64,000 bases of DNA, taken from Streptomyces antibioticus. Its GTDB lineage: Bacteria; Actinomycetota; Actinomycetes; Streptomycetales; Streptomycetaceae. The stretch lies in contig NZ_CM007717.1 of assembly GCF_002019855.1 (NCBI RefSeq), positions 2,854,645-2,918,644 on the forward strand. The letters are read 5' to 3'. The notes under the pieces are model-generated. The model searched no databases and had not been told where the DNA came from. It saw nothing but the letters and a program-made list of their open reading frames with translations. The translations under genes and the position numbers were made by a program. Below, in pieces: positions 19,231 through 26,820 of the stretch (the stretch's first letter is position 1; the number at the start of each line of letters is the position of its first letter).

Positions 19231-20658
19231 ATGTCGCGTAGAGCTGTCGTCATCGGTGCCGGTCTGGCCGGCATGCTGGCCGCGGCGGCCCTGTCCACCG
19301 CCGTGGACGAGGTCGTCGTCCTGGAGCGCGACGAACTGCCCGAGGGGCCGGAGCACCGCAAGGGCCTGCCGCAGGGGCGTCACGCCCATCTCCTCATGGC
19401 CGGTGGCCTGGCCGCCATGGAGGATCTGGTGCCGGGGGTGAGCATGCGCAAGCACCTGCTCGCGGCGGGTGCGCGGGAGATCTCGATCAGTTCGGGGATG
19501 GTGGCGCTGACGCCCGAGGGCTGGTTCCGGCGCTGGCGTCACGAGGGTCCGCAGATGCTGACGTGCAGCCGGGCGCTGCTGGACTGGGCGGTGCGGAGCG
19601 CGCTCCTCGACCATACGGACGTCCGGATCCGCAAGGGGCAGGTGACCGAACTCCTGGGCGGCGCCGACCGGGTGACGGGCGTACGGGTCTCTTCCGCCGA
19701 AGGCGAGGAGGAGTTGGCGGCGGAGTTCGTGGTGGACGCGAGCGGCCGCGGCTCACGGGTCGTCAACTGGCTTGATTCACTTGGTATATCGGGAATACGT
19801 GAGAAGACCGTGGACGCCGGTCTGGTCAACGCCACCCGGGTGTACCGCACGCCCGAGGGCGCCGGGGACTTCCCGCTGACGATCATCCAGGCCAACCCGT
19901 ATCAGTCCCGGCCGGGGCGCAGCGGCATGGTGCTGCCGATCGAGGGCGACCGGTGGATGGTGAGCCTCGCGGGGACCCGGGGCGGCGGTGAACCCCCGTC
20001 GGATCCCGAGGGTTTCCTGCGGTACACGCTCGATCTGCCCGACCCGATCGTGGGCCGGCTGATCTCGGGGGCGGAGCCGCTGACCGACATCCACGTCAGC
20101 CGCAGCACCAGCAACCACCGGCGCTATCTGGAGAAGTCCCGGCGGTGGCCGGAGCGGTTCGTGGTCCTCGGCGACGCGCTGGCCACGTTCAACCCGGCCT
20201 ACGGGCAGGGTATGTCGGTGGCGGCGCTGGGGGCGCGGGTGCTGAGCCGTGAGCTGACCCGCACCTCTCTCACCGAGCCCGGCCTGGCCCGGCGGGTGCA
20301 GCGCGGGGCGGCCGGGTCGGTCAACGCGGCCTGGACGATGGCGGTCAGCCAGGACGTCTGGTTCCCGGAGACCCAGGGCGGCTCCCCGACCGTCGCCGAC
20401 CGCCTGCTGACCCGCTACAGCCGCCGTCTGATCCGCACGGCGACCGGCTCCTACCGCGCGGCCTCCGCCGTCTGGGACGTCACCAGCATGACCTCCGGGC
20501 CGGAACGCCTCCTCCACCCCACCACCGTCCTGGCCACCCTGACCGGCCCCCCGCTCCCGCCGTCCTCCAGCGCCCCCCTGACGGACCAGGAACGCGAGAC
20601 CCTGCGGAGCCTGGACCGGACGACGGACGAGGACGACGAGGTGAAGACGGGAGGGTGA
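19231..20658 (+). CDS. FAD-dependent monooxygenase-like oxidoreductase
   Basis: A 475-aa flavoprotein. The Rossmann motif VVIGAGLAGMLAA is at the N-terminus (residues 6-18), FAD-binding VLERDELPEG follows, then the GRHAHLLM segment typical of the geranylgeranyl-reductase/halogenase-like monooxygenase group and the late FAD motif VVLGDALATFNPAYGQGM. ATG 19231 has GAGGAG 4-5 bp upstream. It lies 65 bp after the module 2 membrane proteins on the same strand. Many MAB_1171c neighbourhoods I recall end with such an enzyme, so it may belong to the same unit. Substrate unknown. Confidence 0.82.
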   Translation: MSRRAVVIGAGLAGMLAAAALSTAVDEVVVLERDELPEGPEHRKGLPQGRHAHLLMAGGLAAMEDLVPGVSMRKHLLAAGAREISISSGMVALTPEGWFRRWRHEGPQMLTCSRALLDWAVRSALLDHTDVRIRKGQVTELLGGADRVTGVRVSSAEGEEELAAEFVVDASGRGSRVVNWLDSLGISGIREKTVDAGLVNATRVYRTPEGAGDFPLTIIQANPYQSRPGRSGMVLPIEGDRWMVSLAGTRGGGEPPSDPEGFLRYTLDLPDPIVGRLISGAEPLTDIHVSRSTSNHRRYLEKSRRWPERFVVLGDALATFNPAYGQGMSVAALGARVLSRELTRTSLTEPGLARRVQRGAAGSVNAAWTMAVSQDVWFPETQGGSPTVADRLLTRYSRRLIRTATGSYRAASAVWDVTSMTSGPERLLHPTTVLATLTGPPLPPSSSAPLTDQERETLRSLDRTTDEDDEVKTGG

Positions 20659-20667
20659 GGACGGGCA

Positions 20668-20703
20668 GGTGATGGCGGGGAAACCGGCCCGGGGGCCGTC
20701 ACC
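20668..20703. terminator. Hairpin between convergent genes
   Basis: GGTGATGGC (20668-20676) pairs with GCCGTCACC (20695-20703) with one G-T wobble. The right arm overlaps the stop codon of the lactonase gene coming from the other side. Confidence 0.4.
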
Positions 20704-21586
20704 CCGCGAACGCCAGTTGGGGCAGGCCCCGGCCCGCGTTCGGGATCACCAGGAGGGAACCCGCCAGGGGGTGGGGGGAGTCGAGGCCCACGCGGGCTGT
20801 CGTGACGTACAGGTCGGTCAGGGCGGGGCCGCCGAACGCGCAGGCCGTGACGCGGGGGGTGGGGAGGGGGATCGCGCGGTCGAGGGTGCCGGTGGGGGTG
20901 TAGCGGCGGATCGCCGAACCGTCCCACAGGGCCACCCAGACGCAGCCGTCCGCGTCCACCGTGAGGCCGTCGGGGAAGCCCGCGCCCTCCTCGATCTCCG
21001 CGAACGGGCGGCGGTGCGACACGCGGCCGTCCGCGGGGTCGACGTCGAACACGTCGATCCGGCGGGTGGGCGAGTCGATGTAGTACATGCGCGTGCCGTC
21101 CGGGCTCCAGCCCGTGCCGTTGCTGACCGTCACGTCGTCGAGGACGGTCTCGACGGGGCCGTCCGCGCCGTAGCGGGTCAGCGTGCCGCCGCCGGGAGCC
21201 TCGTCGTAGCGCATCGTGCCGGCCCACAGCGTGCCGTCGGGGGCCACGGCGGCGTCGTTCGCGCGGCGCCCCGGGACCGGCTCGCGGTGCAGCCAGCGGA
21301 AGGTGTCGTCCGGGTCGAGGAGCCCCACGCCGTCCCGCAGGTTCAGCACCAGGCCGCCGCCCGCGCGGGGCTTGACGGCGCCCACGTGCTGGTCGGTCAC
21401 CCGGACCGTGCGCCGGCCGGTCGCCGGGTCGTAGCCGTGCACGCGGGAGCCGAGGATGTCGATCCACAGCAGCCGCCCGGCGGCCGCGTCCCAGGTCGGC
21501 CCCTCGCCGAGCGTCGCCTCGGCCCGGACCGCCACCTCGTACGAGGAGAAGGCCGAGGACGAGAAGGCCGAGGACGTCGCCGTCAC
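20699..21586 (-). CDS. SMP-30/gluconolactonase-family lactonase
   Basis: A 295-aa six-bladed beta-propeller. Conserved features are the metal-binding LGEGPTWD near the start, NDAAVAPDGTLWAGTM, SNGTGWSPDGTRMYYIDS and GFPDGLTVDADG. Such enzymes hydrolyse sugar lactones (gluconolactone, arabinonolactone). GTG start at 21586 overlaps the IclR stop in GTGA. A 15-bp tandem duplication (21546-21575) creates the Ser/Ala/Phe-rich N-terminus. The IclR partner and the shared operator motif with the arabinofuranosidase gene make an L-arabinono-lactonase role plausible but unproven. Confidence 0.85.
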   Translation of the reverse strand: MTATSSAFSSSAFSSYEVAVRAEATLGEGPTWDAAAGRLLWIDILGSRVHGYDPATGRRTVRVTDQHVGAVKPRAGGGLVLNLRDGVGLLDPDDTFRWLHREPVPGRRANDAAVAPDGTLWAGTMRYDEAPGGGTLTRYGADGPVETVLDDVTVSNGTGWSPDGTRMYYIDSPTRRIDVFDVDPADGRVSHRRPFAEIEEGAGFPDGLTVDADGCVWVALWDGSAIRRYTPTGTLDRAIPLPTPRVTACAFGGPALTDLYVTTARVGLDSPHPLAGSLLVIPNAGRGLPQLAFAG

Positions 21587-22356
21587 GCCACGCTCCGGTG
21601 CCCCAGCAGCTCGGACAGCTCCGCCGCGCCCTTGGCCGCGAGCTGCTCCAGCTCGGCCCGGCGCGCCTCGCTCCAGCGGATCATGGGCACCGAGATGGAC
21701 AGCGCGGCCACGACCTGCCCGGTGCGGTCGCGGACCGGCGCGGCGACACAGCTCACGTCCGGGTTGGACTCCCGGCTCTCGACGGCGATGCCCCGCTCCC
21801 GGATCTCCGCCAACGCCTCGCGCAGCACGGCCGGTTCGGTGATGCTGTTCGGCGTCATCCCGGCCAGCTCGGCGTCGTCGGGAATACGCGCGGCCAGCTC
21901 CGGCTCGGGGAGGGAGGCGAGCAGCATCTTGCCGACGGAGGTGCAGTGGGCGGGCAGCCGACGGCCCGCCGCCGACACCATCCGCACCGCGTGCGTGGAG
22001 TCGACCTTGGCGATGTAGATGACGTCGGTGCCCTCCAGGATCGCCACGTGGACCGTCTCGTCACACGTCTCGGCGACACTGCGGGCGACATGCTGACCCT
22101 CGGCGGCGAGGTCGAGCTGCTCCGCGTAGCGGCTGCCGAGCTGGTACGGGCGGACGCCGAGGCGGTAGCGTCCGGGCTGCCCGGGCAGCGGCACGATGTA
22201 GGAGCGGGCGGCGAGCGTGGTGACCAGCTCGTGCACGGTGGTGCGCGGAAGTTGCAGTCGGCGCACTATGTCGGGGGCGGAGAGCGTCCCGTCCCCGTCG
22301 AGGAAGAGCTCGAGAATGTCGAGAGCCCGGGTCACGGCTGGTACAAGACGTCCCAC
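21583..22356 (-). CDS. IclR-family transcriptional regulator
   Basis: A 257-aa regulator. The N-terminal winged helix starts VPAVTRALDILELFL with recognition helix LQLPRTTVHELVTTLAA. The C-terminal effector domain has RRLPAHCTSVGKMLLASLP, GIAVESRESNPDVSCVAAPV and the terminal ALSISVP strand. GTG 22356 has GGAGG 9 bp upstream; the extra 56 upstream codons lack similarity and cover the operator. It is coupled to the lactonase gene. It is likely autoregulated through the 22381-22427 inverted repeat and is the best candidate to control the sugar importer and arabinofuranosidase genes elsewhere in the window. Confidence 0.9.
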   Translation of the reverse strand: MGRLVPAVTRALDILELFLDGDGTLSAPDIVRRLQLPRTTVHELVTTLAARSYIVPLPGQPGRYRLGVRPYQLGSRYAEQLDLAAEGQHVARSVAETCDETVHVAILEGTDVIYIAKVDSTHAVRMVSAAGRRLPAHCTSVGKMLLASLPEPELAARIPDDAELAGMTPNSITEPAVLREALAEIRERGIAVESRESNPDVSCVAAPVRDRTGQVVAALSISVPMIRWSEARRAELEQLAAKGAAELSELLGHRSVA

Positions 22357-22380
22357 GACCGGCCCCCTCCCTGTTCGTCG

Positions 22381-22427
22381 GCCTGTGTTCGAAATATCAA
22401 CAGGCGATCGGCATGACGAACACAGGC
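22381..22427 (-). promoter_or_regulatory. Long inverted repeat in IclR promoter
   Basis: Perfect 11-bp arms GCCTGTGTTCG (22381-22391) and CGAACACAGGC (22417-22427), separated by 25 bp. The left arm runs into GTTCGAAATATCAACA, which resembles the sites at 41 and 13156; a further TTCG half site lies at 22374-22377. The position 25 bp before the IclR start suggests autoregulation, perhaps by two dimers on one face. Confidence 0.6.
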
Positions 22428-22489
22428 TAGTCACATCGGCCCGCACCGGGCAATGGTCGGGAAACGCGCGGTACGCCAGGATGGGACGC

Positions 22490-23137
22490 ATGCCGACCCA
22501 GAAACGCCTCACCGGCTCGTTCACGGCGCTCGACTTCCAACTGGTCCTGCTGCGCCGGATGGCCGATCACAACCATGACCTGGTCGAGGACGCACGTCAT
22601 CGACTCGGCGTCACCCTCGCACAGGCACGCGAGGCCAGCAAGCGCTGGCAGGCCATGATCCACTCACCGCACGCCCGGGGCGCCCTGCCCCGCTACCACT
22701 CGGTCCTCGGCGAACCCGAGTCCCGCACCCCCCGCCGGATCGGCGACCTCGACTGCGAGGCATGGCTCTGGCCGCTCCCGCTCTGGCCCGACCTGCGCTT
22801 CGAGGTGCTGGTCACCGGCAACCGGTCCGTGGCCAACGAGTGGCTGGTGCGCGCCCCCGGCGCCAAGGCCCCCGACCTGCACACCCTCGACGACCTCACC
22901 CCCTGGTCCTGCACGGTGGACGAGGTCGCCCGCGCCTTCGCCCCCGCCCGCCCCCTGGAGGGCACCGCCCCCACCCGCTGGGGCCTCGCCTTCACCGCCC
23001 CGGACGGCAACGGCGAACAGCGGGAGGCGACGGCCGAGTTCACCTGGGGCCTGCTCCAGCGGGTCTCGGTGGACGACGGGTCGCGGGACGAATCGCCGTA
23101 CGGGCACGGGCACGGGCCGTACGGCGGGGGTTACTGA
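22490..23137 (+). CDS. Conserved hypothetical protein
   Basis: A 215-aa protein I do not recognise beyond seeing that it reads as real coding sequence. It has an N-terminal region with LTALDFQLVLLRRMADHNHDL-like helices, a central hydrophobic/Trp-rich part (EAWLWPLPLWPDLRFEVL) and a C-terminal His/Gly/Tyr-rich tail (GHGHGPYGGGY). No signal peptide, membrane helix or catalytic motif. It is divergent from the IclR gene, so the intervening 133 bp with the inverted repeat may serve both. Start chosen at the second ATG for spacing to GGGA. Confidence 0.65.
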   Translation: MPTQKRLTGSFTALDFQLVLLRRMADHNHDLVEDARHRLGVTLAQAREASKRWQAMIHSPHARGALPRYHSVLGEPESRTPRRIGDLDCEAWLWPLPLWPDLRFEVLVTGNRSVANEWLVRAPGAKAPDLHTLDDLTPWSCTVDEVARAFAPARPLEGTAPTRWGLAFTAPDGNGEQREATAEFTWGLLQRVSVDDGSRDESPYGHGHGPYGGGY

Positions 23138-23147
23138 CGACTCCGGC

Positions 23148-24029
23148 TCAGGCCGTGGCGAGGATCCCCTCGACCACCCCGGCCACCGACTCCGGGTGAA
23201 GGAACAGGAACAGGTTCGGTTCGACCAGTTCCAGCTCCATCACCTGCGGGCGGCCGTCCTCGTCGTCCACCAGGTCCACGCGCGCGTACAGCAACTCGTG
23301 GGCGGCGACGGGGACGGCGGCCAGGGCGGTCGCCAACGCCCCCTCCGCGACGGCCCGTTCATCGGCGGTAGGGCGGTGGCGGGTGAGGTCCGGGTGGGCC
23401 ACCTTGCGGGCGTCGTACGGCGTGCCGGGGGCGAGCACCGGGCCCTTGCGGCTGGCGTGCAGAAGCCGGCCCCCGAAGAACTGGAGCGCCCGCTCCCCGC
23501 CGCTGTCGATGCCCTTCACATAGGGCTGCACCATCGCGGTGAAGCCCTCCGCGTGCATGCGCGCGAGCTGCCGTACGGCAGTGTCGTGCTCGTCCGGCGT
23601 GTAGCGGGCGGCGAAGCGCGCGCCCGCGCCGGAGGTCGGCTTGACCACGAACTCCCGGCCGTCGGGCAGCGCCACGGCCTCCCCCGGCGCCAGATAGGCC
23701 GTCGGGACGGTGGGCACCCCGGCCGCCGCCAGCTCGCCGAGGTACCGCTTGTCGGCGTTCCAGGCCACCACCTCGGCCGGATTGGCCAGCCGGGTCACCG
23801 CGGCGGTCTCGCGCGCCCAGGCCAGGAACTCGGCGGCCCTCCAACTGTAGTCCCAGGTCGAACGGATCAGCGCGAGATCGAAGGCGGCCCAGTCGGTGCC
23901 CGGCTCGTCCCACGTCACGGTCCGCGCGTCCGCCCCCGCCGCGCGCAGCGCCGCCTCCAGCACCGGCAGATCGCGGTCGGCGGCCACCTCGGGTCCTGGC
24001 CGGCAGGTGACGAGAGCGATGCGGGGCAC
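23148..24029 (-). CDS. ATP-grasp domain protein
   Basis: A 293-aa soluble protein of the RimK/glutathione-synthetase-like ATP-grasp fold. It begins IALVTCRPGPEVAADRDLPV, then DLALIRSTWDY, a KRYLGELAAAGVPTVPT segment, the ATP-binding strand FVVKPTSGAGARF and the metal-binding ELELVEPNLF. The enzymes form amide or peptide-type bonds at the cost of ATP; the substrate here is unknown. GTG 24029 has CTGGAG 7 bp upstream. It is monocistronic and divergent from the MerR-PP2C gene. Confidence 0.82.
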   Translation of the reverse strand: MPRIALVTCRPGPEVAADRDLPVLEAALRAAGADARTVTWDEPGTDWAAFDLALIRSTWDYSWRAAEFLAWARETAAVTRLANPAEVVAWNADKRYLGELAAAGVPTVPTAYLAPGEAVALPDGREFVVKPTSGAGARFAARYTPDEHDTAVRQLARMHAEGFTAMVQPYVKGIDSGGERALQFFGGRLLHASRKGPVLAPGTPYDARKVAHPDLTRHRPTADERAVAEGALATALAAVPVAAHELLYARVDLVDDEDGRPQVMELELVEPNLFLFLHPESVAGVVEGILATA

Positions 24030-24142
24030 GGCGGGCTCCAGTTCGTACGATTGTCCGATCCCCGGCAGGCTAACAAGGGGCGCCTCTACCGGCCCCGGCC
24101 CACCCCGGCCGCGGCCCCGGCACCGGCCCCCGCTCCGGTCGC

Positions 24143-24173
24143 TTGACCTTCCCCTTCGGTGAAGCCGCAGCAT
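24143..24173 (+). promoter_or_regulatory. MerR-type promoter/operator
   Basis: TTGACC and CAGCAT are separated by 19 bp, the long spacing typical of MerR-controlled promoters. A dyad CTTCCCC-TTC-GGTGAAG (24148-24164) sits between them. It probably serves autoregulation of the downstream MerR-domain gene. Confidence 0.45.
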
Positions 24174-24206
24174 CGGTCCCGGAAACGAGAAAGGAACGGG
24201 GTTCCC

Positions 24207-25316
24207 ATGCGGATGCTCACGATCGGCGCCTTCGCCCGCGCCGCCCGGCTGTCCCCGAAGGCCCTGCGCCTCTACGACGAACTGGACCTGCTGCGCCCCG
24301 CCCGGGTGGACCCGGACACCGGCTACCGCCACTACGCGGTCGCGCAGCTCGAACAGGCTCGGCTGGTGGCGTGGCTGCGGCGGCTCGGGATGCCCCTGGC
24401 CCGCATCCGTGAGGTCTGCGCGCTCACCGACCCGGCCGACGCCGCCCGCGAGATCCGCGCCTACTGGGCGCGGGTGGAGGCGGAGACGGCGGCCCGGCGG
24501 GATCTGGCCCTGTTCCTGGTCGACCAACTGTCCGGCACCACGGAAAGGGAACCCACCACCATGCTCACACTCCGCCACAGCGCCCACTCCGACCGCGGCC
24601 GGGTCCGGCCCGTCAACCAGGACACCGCCTACGCGGGCGGCCGGCTGCTCGCCGTCGCCGACGGGTTCGGCCCGGCGGGCGGTCCCGCGAGCAGCGCCGC
24701 CGTCGAGGCCCTGAGGTTCCTCGACACCGAGGCGCCCCCGGCCGGCGGCGTGCTCAACCTGCTGGAGGACGCGGTCCGCGCGGCGACGGACGCCGTACGG
24801 GACGTCGCGGACGGCTCGGACGAGGTCGGCACCACGCTCACCGCCCTGCTGTGGACCGGATCGCAGCTCGCGCTCGTGCACATCGGCGACACGCGGGCGT
24901 ACCTGCTGCGCGACGGCGCGCTGTTCCGGGTCACCCACGACCACACGCTCGTCCAGTCGCTCGTCGACGAGGGGCGGCTGACCCCGGAGGAGGCCGAGAC
25001 CCATCCGCAGCGGACCCTGCTGCTCAAGGCGCTCACCGGGGCCGCCGGGACGGGGGCGGGAACGGGTGGCGCGTCCGGGTCCTACGATCTGCGGCTGCAC
25101 GAGGCCCGGCGCGGCGACCGCTATCTGCTCTGCTCCGACGGACTGTCGACAACCCTCCCCGAGGACACCCTCCGCACCCTGCTCTCCGCCGCCCCCGACC
25201 CCGCCGCCGCGGTCACCGCCCTGATCGACGCGGCGAACGAGGCCGGCGGCCCGGACAATGTGAGCTGTGTCGTGGCGGACGTGGTCGAGGCGGTGAGTGG
25301 GGAGGAGGCAGGGTAG
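24207..25316 (+). CDS. MerR DNA-binding domain fused to PP2C phosphatase domain
   Basis: A 369-aa fusion. Residues 1-~110 form a MerR domain (TIGAFARAARLSPKALRLYDE, DPDTGYRHY, LRRLGMPLARIREV plus coiled helix). Residues ~120-365 form a PP2C-type Ser/Thr phosphatase (SDRGRVRPVNQDT, LLAVADGFGPAGG, VHIGDTRAYLLRDG, LCSDGLSTTL, GPDNVSCVVADV). Metal-binding Asp residues appear to be kept. ATG 24207 has AAGGAA 10 bp upstream. A phosphatase in the effector position of a MerR regulator implies either phosphatase-coupled transcription control or ligand sensing by the PP2C fold. There is no kinase gene adjacent. Confidence 0.88.
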   Translation: MRMLTIGAFARAARLSPKALRLYDELDLLRPARVDPDTGYRHYAVAQLEQARLVAWLRRLGMPLARIREVCALTDPADAAREIRAYWARVEAETAARRDLALFLVDQLSGTTEREPTTMLTLRHSAHSDRGRVRPVNQDTAYAGGRLLAVADGFGPAGGPASSAAVEALRFLDTEAPPAGGVLNLLEDAVRAATDAVRDVADGSDEVGTTLTALLWTGSQLALVHIGDTRAYLLRDGALFRVTHDHTLVQSLVDEGRLTPEEAETHPQRTLLLKALTGAAGTGAGTGGASGSYDLRLHEARRGDRYLLCSDGLSTTLPEDTLRTLLSAAPDPAAAVTALIDAANEAGGPDNVSCVVADVVEAVSGEEAG

Positions 25317-25359
25317 GAAGGCCCACGTCGCCGTCGACCCGAGTCCCAGGAGTACCCAC

Positions 25360-26820
25360 GTGTCCTCTCTCTTCCCGGCCCTGGCCGATGATCCGTCCGA
25401 CCGGATCGCGCTGCGGTTCGGCCCCCGCTCCCTGACGTACGCCCGGCTCGCGGCGGCGGCCGGGGGTGTCGGGGCACGGCTGCGGGACCGGGGGGCGGGG
25501 CGGGTCGCGGTGTGGGCGACGCCCTCGCTGGAGACCGCCGTCGCGGTGGTGGGCGTCCTGCACGCGGGGGCGGCCGCGGTGCCGCTCAACCCGAAGTCGG
25601 GCGAGAAGGAACTCGCGCACATCCTGTCCGACAGCGCCCCGGCGCTGGTGCTGGCGGCGCCGGGGGACGAACTGCCGGAGGCGCTGGGCGGGTTGGAGCG
25701 GATCGATGTCGATGCTCTCGCTGTTGAAGGACCCGTTTCGGCGACGGCTCCGGCTCCCGTGGACGACGAGGCCCCCGCCCTCGTCGTCTACACCTCCGGC
25801 ACCACGGGCCCGCCCAAGGGCGCCGTCATCCCGCGCCGGGCCGTCGCCACCACCCTGGACGCGCTCGCCGACGCCTGGCGGTGGACCGGTGACGACGTCC
25901 TCGTGCACGGGCTGCCCCTGTTCCATGTGCACGGGCTGGTGCTGGGCATTCTCGGCCCGCTGCGCCGGGGCGGGTCGGTACGGCACCTCGGGCGGTTCTC
26001 CACCGAGGGCGTCGCCCGCGAGCTGAACTCGGGCGCGACCATGCTGTTCGGGGTGCCGACGATGTACCACCGGATCGCCGAGGCGCTCCCGGACGAACCG
26101 GAGCTGGTGAAGGCGCTCGCCGGGGCGCGGCTGCTGGTGTCCGGCTCGGCCGCGCTGCCCGTCCACGACCACGAGCGGATCGCGGCGGCCACGGGGCGGC
26201 GGGTGATCGAGCGGTACGGCATGACGGAGACCCTGATGAACACCGCCGCGCGCGCCGACGGCGAGGCCCGTCCGGGCACCGTCGGCGTGCCGCTGCCGGG
26301 CGTGGAGCTGAGGCTGGTGGAGGAGGACGGCTCGCTCGTCACCGCCCTCGACGGGGAGAGCGTCGGGGAGATCCAGGTGCGCGGCCCGAACCTGTTCACC
26401 GAGTACCTCAACCGGCCCGACGCGACCGCCGCCGCGTTCACCGCCGACGGCTGGTTCCGCACCGGGGACGTGGCGGTGCGCGACCCGGACGGCCAGGTGC
26501 GGATCGTCGGCCGCAAGGCCACCGACCTCATCAAGAGCGGCGGCTACAAGATCGGGGCCGGGGAGATCGAGAACGCCCTGCTGGAGCATCCGGGGGTGCG
26601 CGAGGCCGCCGTCACCGGGGAGCCGGACGCCGACCTCGGGGAGCGGATCGTGGCGTGGGTGGTACCGGTGGATCCGCAAGCACCGCCCGGCACGGCCGAG
26701 TTGGCGGACCATGTGGCCCGACGGCTCGCCCCGCACAAGCGCCCCCGCGTGGTCCGTCACCTGGACGCGCTGCCCCGCAACGACATGGGGAAGATCATGA
26801 AGCGGGCGCTGCCCTCATGA
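25360..26820 (+). CDS. matB: Malonyl-CoA/methylmalonyl-CoA synthetase MatB
   Basis: A 486-aa acyl/aryl-CoA synthetase that activates malonate or methylmalonate with ATP and CoA and so supplies extender units. It is closely similar, as far as I remember the sequence, to the structurally known S. coelicolor MatB: MSSLFPAL start, PLNPKSGEKELAHILSDSAP, YTSGTTGPPKG (144-154), PLFHVHGLVLGILGP, RYGMTETLMNT (about 285-295), KSGGYKIGAGEIENALLE and the terminal NDMGKIMKR with the catalytic lysine. GTG 25360 follows CAGGAG by 8 bp. The stop overlaps the carboxyltransferase start in ATGA. Confidence 0.95.
   Translation: MSSLFPALADDPSDRIALRFGPRSLTYARLAAAAGGVGARLRDRGAGRVAVWATPSLETAVAVVGVLHAGAAAVPLNPKSGEKELAHILSDSAPALVLAAPGDELPEALGGLERIDVDALAVEGPVSATAPAPVDDEAPALVVYTSGTTGPPKGAVIPRRAVATTLDALADAWRWTGDDVLVHGLPLFHVHGLVLGILGPLRRGGSVRHLGRFSTEGVARELNSGATMLFGVPTMYHRIAEALPDEPELVKALAGARLLVSGSAALPVHDHERIAAATGRRVIERYGMTETLMNTAARADGEARPGTVGVPLPGVELRLVEEDGSLVTALDGESVGEIQVRGPNLFTEYLNRPDATAAAFTADGWFRTGDVAVRDPDGQVRIVGRKATDLIKSGGYKIGAGEIENALLEHPGVREAAVTGEPDADLGERIVAWVVPVDPQAPPGTAELADHVARRLAPHKRPRVVRHLDALPRNDMGKIMKRALPS

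Noticed and set aside
23148..25622. 824-codon minus-strand frame
   Set aside because: Only the downstream part from 24029 has ATP-grasp similarity and a ribosome-binding site; the rest is antisense to the MerR-PP2C gene.
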